This document shows positions 22,585 to 32,397 of a stretch of 60,762 nt of DNA, in pieces. Source of the stretch: Kitasatospora phosalacinea (GTDB lineage: Bacteria; Actinomycetota; Actinomycetes; Streptomycetales; Streptomycetaceae); assembly GCF_000716545.1 (NCBI RefSeq), contig NZ_JNWZ01000083.1, positions 1-60,762 on the forward strand, read 5' to 3'. The first letter of the stretch is position 1, and every line of letters begins with the position of its first letter. Below the pieces are notes generated by a model, which worked only from the letters and a program-made list of their open reading frames with translations, did not search any database and was not told the DNA's origin. Both the position numbers and the translations under genes were made by a program.

Positions 22585-24062
22585 CGCGTCCACCCCTCCC
22601 CGGGACCGCCGAGCGGGACTCGGGCGGTCTCCTCCTCGCGGGTACCACCCCGTCCGGACGGCACGGGTCCGTCCGGACCGGCGCCGTCCGTACCGGCGCC
22701 GTCCGGGTGGTCCGCCGGTGCGGTGGTGAGCAGTGGCAGGTAGTGGTGCAGGTAGGGCGGGACGCGCAGGGCGGGGAGTTCGTCGAGCGGGACCATGCGG
22801 ACGGCCGGGCCCTCGCCGCCGGGGCTCGGTTCGTGCTCGGGGCCGTCCCACCGGGCGTGCAGGACGCGGGTGGTGGGGTGGACGAGGTGGTGGTGCGGTC
22901 CGGGCACGGGGCGGATCCGGGTGATGGTGATGCCGGCCTCCTCGCGGGTCTCGCGGATCGCGGTCTCCTCGGGCGTCTCGTCGGCTTCCCGCCAGCCGCC
23001 GATCGGGGTCCAGTGGCCGGGCCAGGCGGTGCCCGGCCTGTCGTCGCGGTGGTGCATCAGCAGGCGGCCGCGCCGGTCGGTGACCAGGACCAGGACGCCT
23101 TCGAACTCGTCGTCGCGGTCGGGCCGTTCGAGGTAGAGGGCGCGTCCGGAGCGGTGCGCGCGCAGGACCTGGAGGAGCCACCGGTAGCGGTCGGGGTCCA
23201 TCCGGGTGCGCCAGTCGTGGGCGGTGGCGAAGCGCCATTCGGTGTGTTCGGCCGGGTCGAGGCGGATCCTGGCCTGCTGTTCGGCGGTGAGGACGCCGCC
23301 GTCGAAGACGTAGCCGCAGAACGGGACGGGGTGTTCGGTGCCGGCCTGCTCGTGCAGGACGGCGACCAGGCGGCGGCGGGAGACGACGTCGGGGTTCTCG
23401 GCGGCGAGGTCGAGGCCGAGTTCCTCCCTGGTCTCGCGCAGGGCGGCGGCGAACGGGGTCTCGCCGGGGTCGACGTTGCCGCCGGGGATGTTCCACACCT
23501 CGGGGTCGGTGGTGGAGCGCATGCCGAGGACGCGGCCCTGCGGGTCGGTGAGCAGCAGGCAGCTGTAGGCGCCGGGCCGGTCGACGGTGGTGAGGTGGCC
23601 GCCGGCCGGGCGCCAGCCGGGGCGGGCGAGCCGGGCCAGCAGCCAGTCGATCACGCCGCGCTGGGCCTCGTCGGTGGCCGGCAGCCGGCCGGGATCGGCC
23701 CAGCGGTGCTGGTCGTGGTCGGCCGAGAGGCGCACGGGGGTGCCGTCCGGGACGACCGCGGTGAAGACGAACTGCCGTACGCGCAGGCCGCGTCGGTCGG
23801 TGAAGTCGAGGTGCCGGAGGTACTCGAGCGGCAGGCCGTCGAGCCCGGTCCGCTCGGCCAGTTCCCGCGCCGCGCCCGCCGGTACGCTCTCGCCGTCCCC
23901 CCGCGCGCCGCCCGGGTACTCCCAGTGGCCGGGCAGGACGTCGTGCGCGGCCCGGCGGATCAGCAGGATCCGGCCGGTCTCGTCGCGGGCCAGCACGCCG
24001 ACGCCGATCCGCTCGATGCCCTCGCGCCGGGCCAGTTCGGTCAGCACCGTGAAGTCGATCAC
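22581..24062 (-). CDS. Triple-Nudix hydrolase
   Basis: This 493-aa protein has three consecutive Nudix domains. Box 1 (residues 51-74, GGARGDGESVPAGAARELAE RTGL) lacks the second Glu of the REUxEE core and is probably inactive or altered. Box 2 (194-217, GGNVDPGETPFAAALRETRE ELGL) and box 3 (355-378, GGWREADETPEETAIRETRE EAGI) are canonical. Nudix enzymes hydrolyse nucleoside diphosphates linked to another moiety. An acidic/glycine-rich tail follows. Three Nudix domains in one chain is unusual; most bacterial members have one. It is coupled to the 2H phosphoesterase by a 4-base overlap. The start at 24062 (MIDFTVLTELARREG) is the best available. Confidence 0.92.
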   Translation of the reverse strand: MIDFTVLTELARREGIERIGVGVLARDETGRILLIRRAAHDVLPGHWEYPGGARGDGESVPAGAARELAERTGLDGLPLEYLRHLDFTDRRGLRVRQFVFTAVVPDGTPVRLSADHDQHRWADPGRLPATDEAQRGVIDWLLARLARPGWRPAGGHLTTVDRPGAYSCLLLTDPQGRVLGMRSTTDPEVWNIPGGNVDPGETPFAAALRETREELGLDLAAENPDVVSRRRLVAVLHEQAGTEHPVPFCGYVFDGGVLTAEQQARIRLDPAEHTEWRFATAHDWRTRMDPDRYRWLLQVLRAHRSGRALYLERPDRDDEFEGVLVLVTDRRGRLLMHHRDDRPGTAWPGHWTPIGGWREADETPEETAIRETREEAGITITRIRPVPGPHHHLVHPTTRVLHARWDGPEHEPSPGGEGPAVRMVPLDELPALRVPPYLHHYLPLLTTAPADHPDGAGTDGAGPDGPVPSGRGGTREEETARVPLGGPGEGWTR

Positions 24063-24423
24063 CGGTCGGTCCCCTCCTCGTTCTCCCGAATCCGGGCAGC
24101 GGGCACCCCAAGTCGGCGACGAAGGAATGGAGTTGGCGCTACGGCCGGGGTGGACGCGCTTCGATCATGCGGCCGTCCGGGTACGGGGTTCAAGTGCGCC
24201 GCCGACGGGCGGAGGCGGGCCGGACGGGGGTTTCCACCCGCTGTCCGGCCCCGGACCAAGGCGTCGCCGGTCGGCGGCGCCGCCCGGGCCCTCCACCGAA
24301 TTCACCCGTTCGGACGACCGGCCCGCGAGCCCCGCCGGTGCGCGGGCCGACGGGCGCACGGGCGCGCCGCCCCGCCGAACGGTGCGGGGCGGCGCGAAGC
24401 GGCGCGGGGTCCGGTCGGGCCGG
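24063..24423. other. 361-bp gap upstream of the Nudix operon
   Basis: This stretch separates the Nudix start from the 3' end of the SRPBCC gene, both on the minus strand. It should hold the Nudix operon promoter, but I cannot identify it confidently. Open frames here are compositional shadows. No hairpin or repeat stands out. Confidence 0.4.
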
Positions 24424-24882
24424 TCAGGCCGGGGTGATCCGTCCGCGCCAGCCGCCGTTCTCGACGCCGCGTTCCTCGATGAAGGACTTGAAGCGGTCGA
24501 GGTCGCCGCGGACCCGCCGGTCGATCATGCCCATGGTGTCGGCGGCGTGCTCGGCGACGCCCTGCGGTTCGTAGTCCATCGCCAGCCGCACCTCGCAGCG
24601 GGCGTCGTCCAGCCGGGCGAAGCTGACCACGCCCATCTGCTTGACGTCGCCGCCGACGGTCCGCCAGGCGATCTTCTGGTCGGGCAACTGGTCGACGATC
24701 TCGGTGTCGAACTCCCGGGTCACTCCGGCGATCTTGGTGCGCCAGTGGTTGTGTCGCTCGTCGATCTGCACGACCTCCTCGACGCCGTCCATGAAGCGGG
24801 GGAAGTCCTCGAACTGCGTCCACTGGTCGTACGCGGTGTGCAGGGGGACGTCCACCTCGATGGTCTCCTGGACCATGCTCAT
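24424..24882 (-). CDS. SRPBCC-fold (START/cyclase-dehydrase) protein
   Basis: This 152-aa protein has a Bet v1-like ligand-binding fold: DVPLHTAYDQWTQFEDFPRF, then MDGVEEVVQIDERHNHWRTK and the long C-terminal helix MGMIDRRVRGDLDRFKSFIE. The family includes polyketide cyclases and lipid carriers, but stand-alone members like this are common stress-associated proteins in Streptomyces with no assigned ligand. GGAGGAG lies 6 bases before the ATG. It precedes a small hydrophobic protein and the stress-signalling block, so a stress role is possible. Confidence 0.85.
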   Translation of the reverse strand: MSMVQETIEVDVPLHTAYDQWTQFEDFPRFMDGVEEVVQIDERHNHWRTKIAGVTREFDTEIVDQLPDQKIAWRTVGGDVKQMGVVSFARLDDARCEVRLAMDYEPQGVAEHAADTMGMIDRRVRGDLDRFKSFIEERGVENGGWRGRITPA

Positions 24883-24942
24883 GCGTTCTCCTCCGTTTCG
24901 TTCAGTGGATTTTTCCGTGGCTGCGGACGGTGGCCGGGAGGG

Positions 24943-25122
24943 TCACCATCGGTACCAGCGGGTACGGCGGCCTCCGGTTCCGGCGCCCCGGGCGACGAAG
25001 CCGATCAGCCACAGGACCAGGACGGCGAGCGCGATCCACCACAGCACCTTCACGGCGAATCCCGCGCCGAACAGGATGACGATCAGCAGCAGTACCAACA
25101 GCATCGCGAGCACGGTGGTCAC
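24943..25122 (-). CDS. Small hydrophobic membrane protein
   Basis: About 59 residues form two adjacent membrane spans (LAMLLVLLLIVILFGAGFAV, KVLWWIALAVLVLWLIGFVA) and a basic-aromatic tail GGRRTRWYRW. This is the pattern of the widespread Streptomyces hydrophobic proteins seen in stress regulons. GAGGAGG precedes several possible starts; I use the GTG at 25122, but the downstream GTG or ATG (codons 4 and 7) are equally possible. Confidence 0.7.
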   Translation of the reverse strand: MTTVLAMLLVLLLIVILFGAGFAVKVLWWIALAVLVLWLIGFVARGAGTGGRRTRWYRW

Positions 25123-25218
25123 ACCTCCTCGGTCCACGGACGGCCACCGGCACGAGGTGCGGTCGGCGACCGCCGACCCGCTGCGGGTCTGCCGGACGTC
25201 TGACCGGTTCGTCCCGGC

Positions 25219-27684
25219 TCAAACGTTTTCGTCCGCATCGGCTGCTCCGCCGTCCGCCGGCTCGGGCGGCTCGGACAGTTCGGGGGGCTCGGACGGCTCG
25301 GACGGCACGGGCGGTTCGGGCGGTTCGGGCGGTTCGGGCGGTTCGGGGGCGAGGACTTCGACGGCGATCAGGCAGGTGTCGTCGTCGGTGTCGGCGGTGC
25401 TGGTCTCCAGGGCGCGGTCGAGCAGGGCGTCGAGGTCGGCGGCGGGTTCGGCGAGGGTGCGGGCGAGGTGGTCGAGCGGTTCCTCGACGGACCGGTCGCG
25501 CCGTTCGACCAGGCCGTCGGTGTAGAGCAGCAGGACGTCGCCGGGGCGCATGGCGAGGCGGTGCTCCTGGTAGTCGGGGTCGTCGGCCGCACCGAGCAGG
25601 ATGCCGTGCGGCATCGGGAGCGGGCGGGCGGTGCCGTCGCGCAGCAGGACGGGCGGGAGGTGGCCGGCCCTGGCCCAGTGCAGGGTGCGGGTGTCGGGGT
25701 GGTAGCGGGCGCAGACGGCGGTGGCGGTGGCGGCGCCGGTGAGGTCGGCGGTGGCCTGGTTGAGCCAGTCGAGCAGGCGGGCGGGGCCGGCCCCGGTGTA
25801 GGCGAGGCCGCGCAGCGCGTTGCGCAGGGCGACCATGCCGGTGGCGGCCTCGACGCCGTGCCCGGCCGTGTCGCCGACGACCAGCAGGGCGGTGCCGTCG
25901 GGCATCAGGACGGCGTCGTACCAGTCGCCGCCGACCCGGGCCTGCTGGGAGGAGGGCCGGTAGCGGACGGCGGCGCGCAGACCGGCGCTCTCCAGCGGGG
26001 GCGGGTCGGGCGGCAGGATGGCCTGTTGCAGGCGCAGCGCGAGCAGGTGGCGTTCGGCGGCTTCCTGCCGGGTGTAGGCGAGGCTCTCGGTGGTGGCGGC
26101 GAGCGCGGTCTCGGTCCAGTGCTGGGCGGAGACGTCCTGGAAGGCGCCGCGGACGGCGGCGGTGCGCCCGTTCGGGTCGGGGACGGGTTCGGCGACCAGC
26201 CGGACGTAGCGGGTGTAGCTGTCCAGGTGCCGCATCCGAAACACCGCGGAGTCGGAACGCCCGTTGTCGATGGCCGAGTTGACGACCCTCCGGACGGTCT
26301 GCTCGTCGTCGGGGTGGACGTGTGCGGGCAGGGCGGCGAGCGGGATGGGGGTGGCGTCGGCGGGCAGGCCGAGCAGGTCGGTGGTGCGCGGCGTCCAGTG
26401 GATCTCGCCGGTGCGCAGGTCCTCCTCGAAGCCGGCCAGGTGGCTGAGGCGCTGGGCGATGCGCTGCAGGCGGACGGTGCGGTCCTCGGCGGTGGTGGGC
26501 TGCCAGCTGACCAGCAGGCTTCCGGGCGGGGTGGTGAGCCGGGCGGCGGCCAGTTCGAGCAGGACGGGGACGGGGGTCTGGTCCTCCAGGAGGGTCAGGG
26601 CGAGGCTGTCGGCGTGGCGCGGGCGGCCGGTGGCGTGCACCCGCAGCAGCAGGTCGAGCAGGCCGTCGGCGCAGGCGCGCGGGTAGGTCTCGGTGAGGGT
26701 GCGGCCCTCGATGCGGTGCGGGGGGCGGCCGACGAGGTCGGTGAAGGCCGTGTTGACGCGCAGGACGCGGAAGTCGACGGGCGTTCCGGTGGCGGGTTCG
26801 GGGGTGAGCAGCAGGGCGGGGGTGAGTGCGGCGTCGAGGGCGGCGGTGTCGGGGTCCGTTCCTTCGGCGGTGGGGCCGGGGCGGTCGGTCAGGGCGAGGG
26901 CGCCGATCTCGGCGGCGGCGCGCAGGCGGCGGCGTTCGGCGGGGGTGGGGTCGGGCGGGCGGGTCTCCCAGGCGAGTTCGAGGACGGCGGCGGGGCCGGC
27001 GGCGCGGTGCAGCGGGACGGCGAGGCGGTAGGGGGCGCGGGCGGCGCCGAGGGTGGCGTCGACCGGCCCGGTGGGGCCCAGTTCGGCGCCGCTGGCCAGG
27101 GCCTGCTGGGCGGGGGTGGGCAGGCCGGGCGGGACGTGCCGCCAGACGGCGCGCTCGGTCTCGGTGAAGCCGGGTGCGGCGGCGGGGTGCAGGACACCGC
27201 CGGGTTGGACGGTCCAGAGCACGGCGGCGGTGGCCCCGAGCATGTCGGCGGCCTGGCTGAGCGCGGCCTCGACGACGGGGGACGGCCTGTGGGGCGGGGC
27301 GGCGGGCGGCGCGGGCGGGGCCGGGCCCGGCCCGGTGGTGGTGCCGGCGGTGTCGGTGGGCAGGGTGGTGAGGATGTCGGCGGCGAGTTCCTGCGGGCCG
27401 AGGCGGGCGCGTTCGGCGAGCGCGAGGAGTTGGGCCCCGGCCTCGGCGGGTCCGCAGCCGAGCCGTTCGGCGAGGACGCCGGTGGCCAGCGCGGTGAGCG
27501 GGCGGACGGCGAGCGCGGCGCGCAGTTCCTCGGTCTCGGCCTGGGCGTCCCGCAGCCGCAGCGCCAGCAGGTGGCGCACGTCCGGGCGCGGCTCGGACGG
27601 CGTCGGCGGCCCTGGCGTCAACGGCCCGGGCGGCGTTCCGGGCTCCGGACCGGCGGGCCCGCTGGGCTGTCCGGGCTCGTTCAC
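25219..27684 (-). CDS. PP2C/SpoIIE-type phosphatase with ANTAR-like, GAF and PAS domains
   Basis: This 821-aa cytoplasmic signalling phosphatase starts with a Pro/Gly-rich segment and an ANTAR-like helix set (LTALATGVLAERLGCGPAEA). A GAF-like domain (VEAALSQAADMLGATAAVLW) and PAS-like regions (ITWTP-type LAGFEEDLRTGEIHWTPR) follow. The C-terminal PP2C/SpoIIE domain has VRYRPSSQQARVGGDWYDAV, VVGDTAGHGVEAA and DVLLLYTDGLVERR, with the metal-binding aspartates present. Such proteins dephosphorylate STAS anti-anti-sigma factors. The GTG at 27684 has GGAGGG about 9 bases upstream inside the kinase gene's end. An acidic repeat tail (EPPEPPEPPEPPVPSEPSEP) closes the chain. It probably forms one operon with the upstream kinase. 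Confidence 0.9.
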   Translation of the reverse strand: MNEPGQPSGPAGPEPGTPPGPLTPGPPTPSEPRPDVRHLLALRLRDAQAETEELRAALAVRPLTALATGVLAERLGCGPAEAGAQLLALAERARLGPQELAADILTTLPTDTAGTTTGPGPAPPAPPAAPPHRPSPVVEAALSQAADMLGATAAVLWTVQPGGVLHPAAAPGFTETERAVWRHVPPGLPTPAQQALASGAELGPTGPVDATLGAARAPYRLAVPLHRAAGPAAVLELAWETRPPDPTPAERRRLRAAAEIGALALTDRPGPTAEGTDPDTAALDAALTPALLLTPEPATGTPVDFRVLRVNTAFTDLVGRPPHRIEGRTLTETYPRACADGLLDLLLRVHATGRPRHADSLALTLLEDQTPVPVLLELAAARLTTPPGSLLVSWQPTTAEDRTVRLQRIAQRLSHLAGFEEDLRTGEIHWTPRTTDLLGLPADATPIPLAALPAHVHPDDEQTVRRVVNSAIDNGRSDSAVFRMRHLDSYTRYVRLVAEPVPDPNGRTAAVRGAFQDVSAQHWTETALAATTESLAYTRQEAAERHLLALRLQQAILPPDPPPLESAGLRAAVRYRPSSQQARVGGDWYDAVLMPDGTALLVVGDTAGHGVEAATGMVALRNALRGLAYTGAGPARLLDWLNQATADLTGAATATAVCARYHPDTRTLHWARAGHLPPVLLRDGTARPLPMPHGILLGAADDPDYQEHRLAMRPGDVLLLYTDGLVERRDRSVEEPLDHLARTLAEPAADLDALLDRALETSTADTDDDTCLIAVEVLAPEPPEPPEPPEPPVPSEPSEPPELSEPPEPADGGAADADENV

Positions 27685-27689
27685 GGGGG

Positions 27690-30600
27690 TCAACCCTCCA
27701 CCCAGCGCTGCACGGTGGCGATCAGCTCGTCGGCGTCGACGGGTTTGGTGAGGTGGTCGTCGGCCCCGGCGGCGAGGCTGCGGGCGCGGTCGTCCGGCAT
27801 GGCCTTGGCGGTGACCGCGACGATCGGGACGGTGGGCCGGTCGGTGCCCTCCCGGATGGCGGTGGTGGCGGCGTAGCCGTCCAGCTCGGGCATCATCAGG
27901 TCCATCAGCACCAGGTCGGTCTCGGGGTGGGCGCGCAGCAGGGCGAGTCCGGTGCGCCCGTTGGCGGCGTGCAGGGCGGTGGCGCCCTCGAGTTCGAGTG
28001 CGGTGCTGAGGGCGTAGACGTTGCGCGGGTCGTCGTCGATGACCAGGACGGTGCGCCCGGCGAGGCGTCCGGGCCGTTCGGCGGGCGGGGGGCCGGGCGG
28101 GTCGGCCGCCGGGGCGGGCGCGGAGTGCGGGGCGGCGGTTCGGGCGATGCGTTCGCGCAGTTCGTCCAGGCCGGTGGCGACCTCCAGCCGGTCGGCGGTC
28201 GGGAGGGGCGGCTCGGCGCCGCCGGCGTGGCCGAGGACGGGGACGGGGTCGGCGCGCCGTTCGAGGGCGGCGAGCAGGGTGCGGGCGCCGTCCCCGGGCA
28301 GGCCGAGGTCGAGGACGAGCAGGTCGTGGGGGGCGCGGTCGAGTGCGGCGAGCGCGCTGTCGGGGCTGTCCGCGCTGTCGACGGTGGTGGCCGGGTCGCG
28401 GCCGGTGACGCCGCTGCGGGTGAGCAGGGTGAGCAGCCCGGGCGGGTCGGGTTCGACCACCAGGATGCGGCGCTCCCCGCCCCGGCGTCCGGTCGCTCCC
28501 TCCCCTCCCCCGGCCTCCGGTTCCGCTCCGGCCTCCGGTTCCGTCCCGGGTTCGGTGTGCGCGGCGGGCAGCAGCAGGGTGAAGCTGCTGCCTTCGCCGG
28601 GTACGGATTCGGCGCTGACGGCGCCGCCGAGCAGCCGGGCGAGTTCGCGGCTGATGGACAGGCCCAGGCCGGTGCCGCCGTACTTGCGGCTGGTGGTGCC
28701 GTCGGCCTGCTGGAAGGCGCCGAAGATGGATTCCAGGTGGTCGGCGCCGATGCCGATGCCGGAGTCCTGGACGCGGAACGCGACGGTCGCCAAGTCCCGC
28801 CGTTCGGTCGGGAGTTCACCGGGCCTGGCGGGTTCGACGGCGAGTTCGACGAACCCCCGGTCGGTGAACTTCACCGCGTTGGAGAGCAGGTTGCGCAGGA
28901 TCTGCCGCAGCCTGGCCTGGTCGGTGTGCAGTTGCTCGGGCGCGCCGGGCGCGGTGGTGATCCGGAAGTCGAGGCCCTTCTCGGCGGCGAGCGGGCGGAA
29001 GGTGGTGTCGACGTAGTCGAGCAGTTCGCGCAGCTCGAACGGTTCGAGGGTGACGTCGAGTTTGCCCGCCTCGACCTTGGACAGGTCGAGGATGTCGTTG
29101 ATCAGTTGCAGCAGGTCGGAGCCGGCCGAGCGGATCACCTCGGCGTACTCGACCTGCTTGCCGGTCAGGTTGCCCTCGGAGTTCTGGGCGAGCAGCTGGG
29201 CGAGGATCAGCAGGCTGTTCAGCGGGGTGCGCAGTTCGTGGCTCATGTTGGCCAGGAACTCCGACTTGTACATCGAGGTTCGGGTCAACTGCCGCGCGCG
29301 TTCCTCCAGTTCGCGGCGGGCCTGTTCGATCTGCAGGTTCTTGGCCTCGATGTCGCGGTTCTGCGCGGCGAGCAGTTCGGCCTTCTCGCCGAGTTCGGCG
29401 TTGGAGCGCCGCAGCTCCTCCTGGCCGTCGACCAGCTGTTCGGACCGGGCCCGCAGTTCGGAGGTCAGGCGGCGGGATTCGCGCAGCAGTTCGTCGGTCC
29501 TGGCGTTGGCCAGCAGGGTGGCCAGGGTGGTGCCGATGTCCTGGGCCAGGCGTTCCAGGAAGTCCCGGTGCAGGCCGGTGAAGCGGTGCAGGGTGGCGAC
29601 CTCGACCACGCCGAGCAGCCGGTCCTCCATGGTGATCGGCTGGATCAGCAGTTCGCGGGGGGACGCCGATCCCAGCCCCGACCCGATCTCGGCGTAGCCG
29701 GGCGGGAGTTCGGTGATCGCGATGGGGCGGCGGCTGCGCGCGGCCTGGCCGATCAACGACTCGCCGAGGACGAACCGGCGCGGGGTGTCGGCGTGGTGGT
29801 GGCCGTAGGCGGCGGCCCGGGTGAGCACGGCGCCGCCGTCCTCGGTGTCCTCGGCGAGGTAGCAGGTGCCGTACTGGGCGTCCAGCAGCGGGCACAGCTC
29901 GTCCATCAGCAGTTCGGCCACCGCGGCCGGTTCGCGCCGGCCCTGGATCAGCGCGGTGAGCCGGGCCAGGTGGGTCTTCAGCCAGTCCTGTTCGCGGTTG
30001 GCGCGGGTGGTCTCGCGCAGCGACTCGACCATCACGTTGATGTTGTCCTTGAGGTCGGCGACCTCGCCGGAGGCGTCCACCGTGATCGAGCGGGTCAGGT
30101 CGCCGGCGGTGACGGCGCCGGTCACCTCGGCGATCGCCCGGACCTGCCGGGTCAGGTTCCCGGCGAGCTCGTTGACGTTCTCGGTGAGCCGCTTCCAGGT
30201 GCCGGAGACGCCCTCCACAGGTGCCGGCGACGTTCGGCACCCGGGCCTGGCCGCCGAGCGTGCCGTCCGTGCCGACCTCGCGGGCGACGCGGGTGACCTC
30301 GTCGGCGAACGCCGAGAGGGTGTCCACCATGGTGTTCAACGCCCCGGCCAGCGCGGCGACCTCGCCCTCCGACTCGACGGTGACCCGCTGCGACAGGTCG
30401 CCCCGGGCCACCGCGGTGGCGACCTGGGCGATCGAACGGACCTGGCCGGTCAGGTTGGAGGCCATCACGTTGACGTTGTCGGTCAGGTCGCGCCACGTCC
30501 CGGAGACGCCCCGGACGTCGGCCTGCCCGCCGAGGATGCCCTCGGTGCCGACCTCGCGGGCCACCCGGGTCACCTCGCCGGCGAACGAACTCAGCTGCTC

Positions 30601-31281
30601 CACCATCGTGTTGACGGTGCTCTTCAGCTCCAGGATCTCGCCGCGCGCCACCACGTCGGTCTTCCGGGTCAGGTCGCCCCGGGCCACCGCCGTGGCGACC
30701 TGGGCGATCGAACGGACCTGCGCGGTCAGGTTGCCCGCCATGAAGTTGACGCTGTCGGTCAGGTCGCGCCACGTCCCGGAGACGCCCCGGACGTCGGCCT
30801 GCCCGCCGAGGATGCCCTCGGTGCCGACCTCGCGGGCGACGCGGGTGACCTCGGCGGCGAACGAACTCAGCTGCTCCACCATGGTGTTGACGGTGTTCTT
30901 CAGCTCCAGGATCTCGCCCCGGGCGTCCACGTCGATCTTCCGGGTCTCGTTGTAGACCCCGGAGATCTCGCCCAGCACGCCCGGCGCGTCCGGCAGCCGC
31001 AGCGTGAGGTCGCCGTCCCGGACGGCTGTCAGGCCGGCCAGCAGGCGGCGCAGCGCGGCGCCGTCCGATCCGGCGGATCCGGCCGGTCCGGGGGCCGACC
31101 GCGGGTGCTCCGCGCCCCGGTCCGACCCGTCGAAACCGCCCGACCCGTCGAAACCGCCGGGGCCGTCGAACCTGCCGGGGCCGTCGGGCCTGCCAGGCCC
31201 TCCCGGAGGACCGCCCGGCCTCCCCGGCTCGCCGCCCGGGAACGGCGGGTGCGGCCGTCCGGGATCGGGTGTGCTGTCCAC
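27690..31281 (-). pseudogene. Multi-HAMP hybrid histidine kinase, split by a frameshift
   Basis: The gene would encode about 1,190 residues. It has a Gly/Pro-rich start (GTG at 31281, preceded by GAGGTG), tandem HAMP units, a GAF domain, HisKA ([20 protein letters not shown]), HATPase_c ([19 protein letters not shown]), a degenerate receiver, and a C-terminal receiver (VLVIDDDPRN, MDLMMPELDGYAATT, VTAKAM). At about 30196-30227 the frame breaks. The direct repeat CAGGTGCCGG occurs twice, 22 bp apart, and removing one 22-bp unit restores [16 protein letters not shown]. The upstream part ends as [17 protein letters not shown] in the wrong frame. It is either a real mutation or an assembly artefact in the HAMP repeats; without the 22 bp it would be an intact gene. 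Confidence 0.85.
30481..30940 (-). repeat. Tandem HAMP-encoding repeats, 276-bp period
   Basis: The DNA beginning at 30481 is nearly identical to that beginning at 30757, a period of 276 bp (92 residues). Each unit encodes one HAMP segment with [11 protein letters not shown] and [16 protein letters not shown] motifs. Long near-identical repeats like these are prone to recombination and to short-read assembly collapse. The kinase frameshift lies close by. Confidence 0.85.
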
Positions 31282-31362
31282 GTGACCACCACCTCGGCTC
31301 CGAGAACGCGGCGCGGCCCCGGCGAACGGGACCGTTCTGCTTCCACTGTGGCACTTCCGCGC

Positions 31363-31824
31363 TCAGGGTTCCGCCGGAGGGCGGACGACCTCCAGCCACA
31401 CCGTCTTGCCGCCGCCCGCCACCGGATCGCTGCCCCAGGCGGCGGCCAGCCGGTCGACCACCCGCAGCCCGTACCCGCCCGGCCTGGCGGGCAGCCGGAC
31501 CGGGCGCAGCACCGGCGGCCGGTCGTCGGCGTCCCGGACGGCGACCCGCAGCAGCGGCCCGTACCTGGTCAGTTCCAGCAGGTAGGGGCCGGTGGCGTGC
31601 TGGCAGGCGTTGGTGACCAGCTCGCTGGTCATCAGCAGCACGTCCTCGGCGGCGATCCGGGTGTCGGCGTCCGGCGCGGGCAGCCAGCCCCAGGCCCGCA
31701 GCGCGTCGCGGGCGAACTCGCGGCCCAGGGCGACGGTGCCGGGCTCGCCGGCCAGCGGGAGGCTGCGCCGGTCGGTGCCGGTCCGCAGCGGCCGGGCGGG
31801 ACCGAGGGGGTGGCCGGCCATCAC
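31363..31824 (-). CDS. RsbW-like ATP-binding anti-sigma / regulator kinase
   Basis: This 153-aa GHKL ATPase has an N-box region (AAEDVLLMTSELVTNACQHA) and a G-box (GGYGLRVVDRLAAAWGSDPV). It resembles the single-domain serine kinases that sequester SigB/SigF-type sigma factors and phosphorylate STAS antagonists. Its start overlaps the stop of the STAS gene (GTGATG), giving tight coupling. The start may be GTG 31824 or ATG 31821. Together with the STAS and sigma genes upstream it forms a partner-switching module. Confidence 0.88.
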   Translation of the reverse strand: MMAGHPLGPARPLRTGTDRRSLPLAGEPGTVALGREFARDALRAWGWLPAPDADTRIAAEDVLLMTSELVTNACQHATGPYLLELTRYGPLLRVAVRDADDRPPVLRPVRLPARPGGYGLRVVDRLAAAWGSDPVAGGGKTVWLEVVRPPAEP

Positions 31825-32291
31825 CGGGCCCCGCTCACGTCGCCCGCACCGCCCGTACCTCCCGCACTGCCCGTACCGCCCGCACCGCCCGCGCCGGGCG
31901 GCACCCCCGCGTCCGGGCCCGTCACCGGCGCCGCGAGCGCCTCCTCGACGCTGGGGTGGACGTCGAGCACCTCGTCCGCGCCGGTGATCTCCAGCATCCG
32001 GGCGACCACCGCCCCGGGGGCGGCCAGCAGCAGCGGGAGGCCGGCCCGGCCGGCGGCGGCGTGGGCGCGCAGCAGCAGGTTGAGGCCGGTGGAGTCGCAG
32101 AACTCCAGGCCGCCGCAGTCCACCACCAGCCGTTCGGACGGGTCGGCGACGGCCTGTTCCAGGGCTTCGCGGAGCGGGGCGACGCTGTCGTGGTCGAGTT
32201 CGCCCTCGGGACGCACCACCAGTGCTCCGGTCGGGTGGCGCAGCGCGACGGTGAGCGGGGCGCCTGGCCCGGTGCCCGGTTGTGCGTCCAC
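31821..32291 (-). CDS. STAS-domain anti-sigma factor antagonist
   Basis: This 156-aa protein has a STAS fold with the phosphorylatable-serine neighbourhood conserved (VVDCGGLEFCDSTGLNLLLR; the DST serine is the usual kinase target). It would bind the RsbW-like kinase when dephosphorylated and so free the sigma factor. The C-terminus is a Gly/Thr low-complexity tail (GAGGAGGTGSAGGTGGAGDV). The GTG at 32291 has AGGAGG 10 bases upstream; longer in-frame starts are less likely. Confidence 0.88.
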   Translation of the reverse strand: MDAQPGTGPGAPLTVALRHPTGALVVRPEGELDHDSVAPLREALEQAVADPSERLVVDCGGLEFCDSTGLNLLLRAHAAAGRAGLPLLLAAPGAVVARMLEITGADEVLDVHPSVEEALAAPVTGPDAGVPPGAGGAGGTGSAGGTGGAGDVSGAR

Positions 32292-32397
32292 GGCTCGCAC
32301 ACCTCCTGCCGTACGGTGTCGGGTCCTTCCGCCCCGGGGCTCGCGCCCCGGGGCGGCCACGGGCTACGGGCTCGCGGGTACCCGACCGGGCCGGAAC

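Noticed and set aside
24063..24423. SigB-like promoter around GGGTAC near 24178
   Set aside because: Its orientation points into the 3' side of the Nudix promoter region with no gene downstream on the plus strand.
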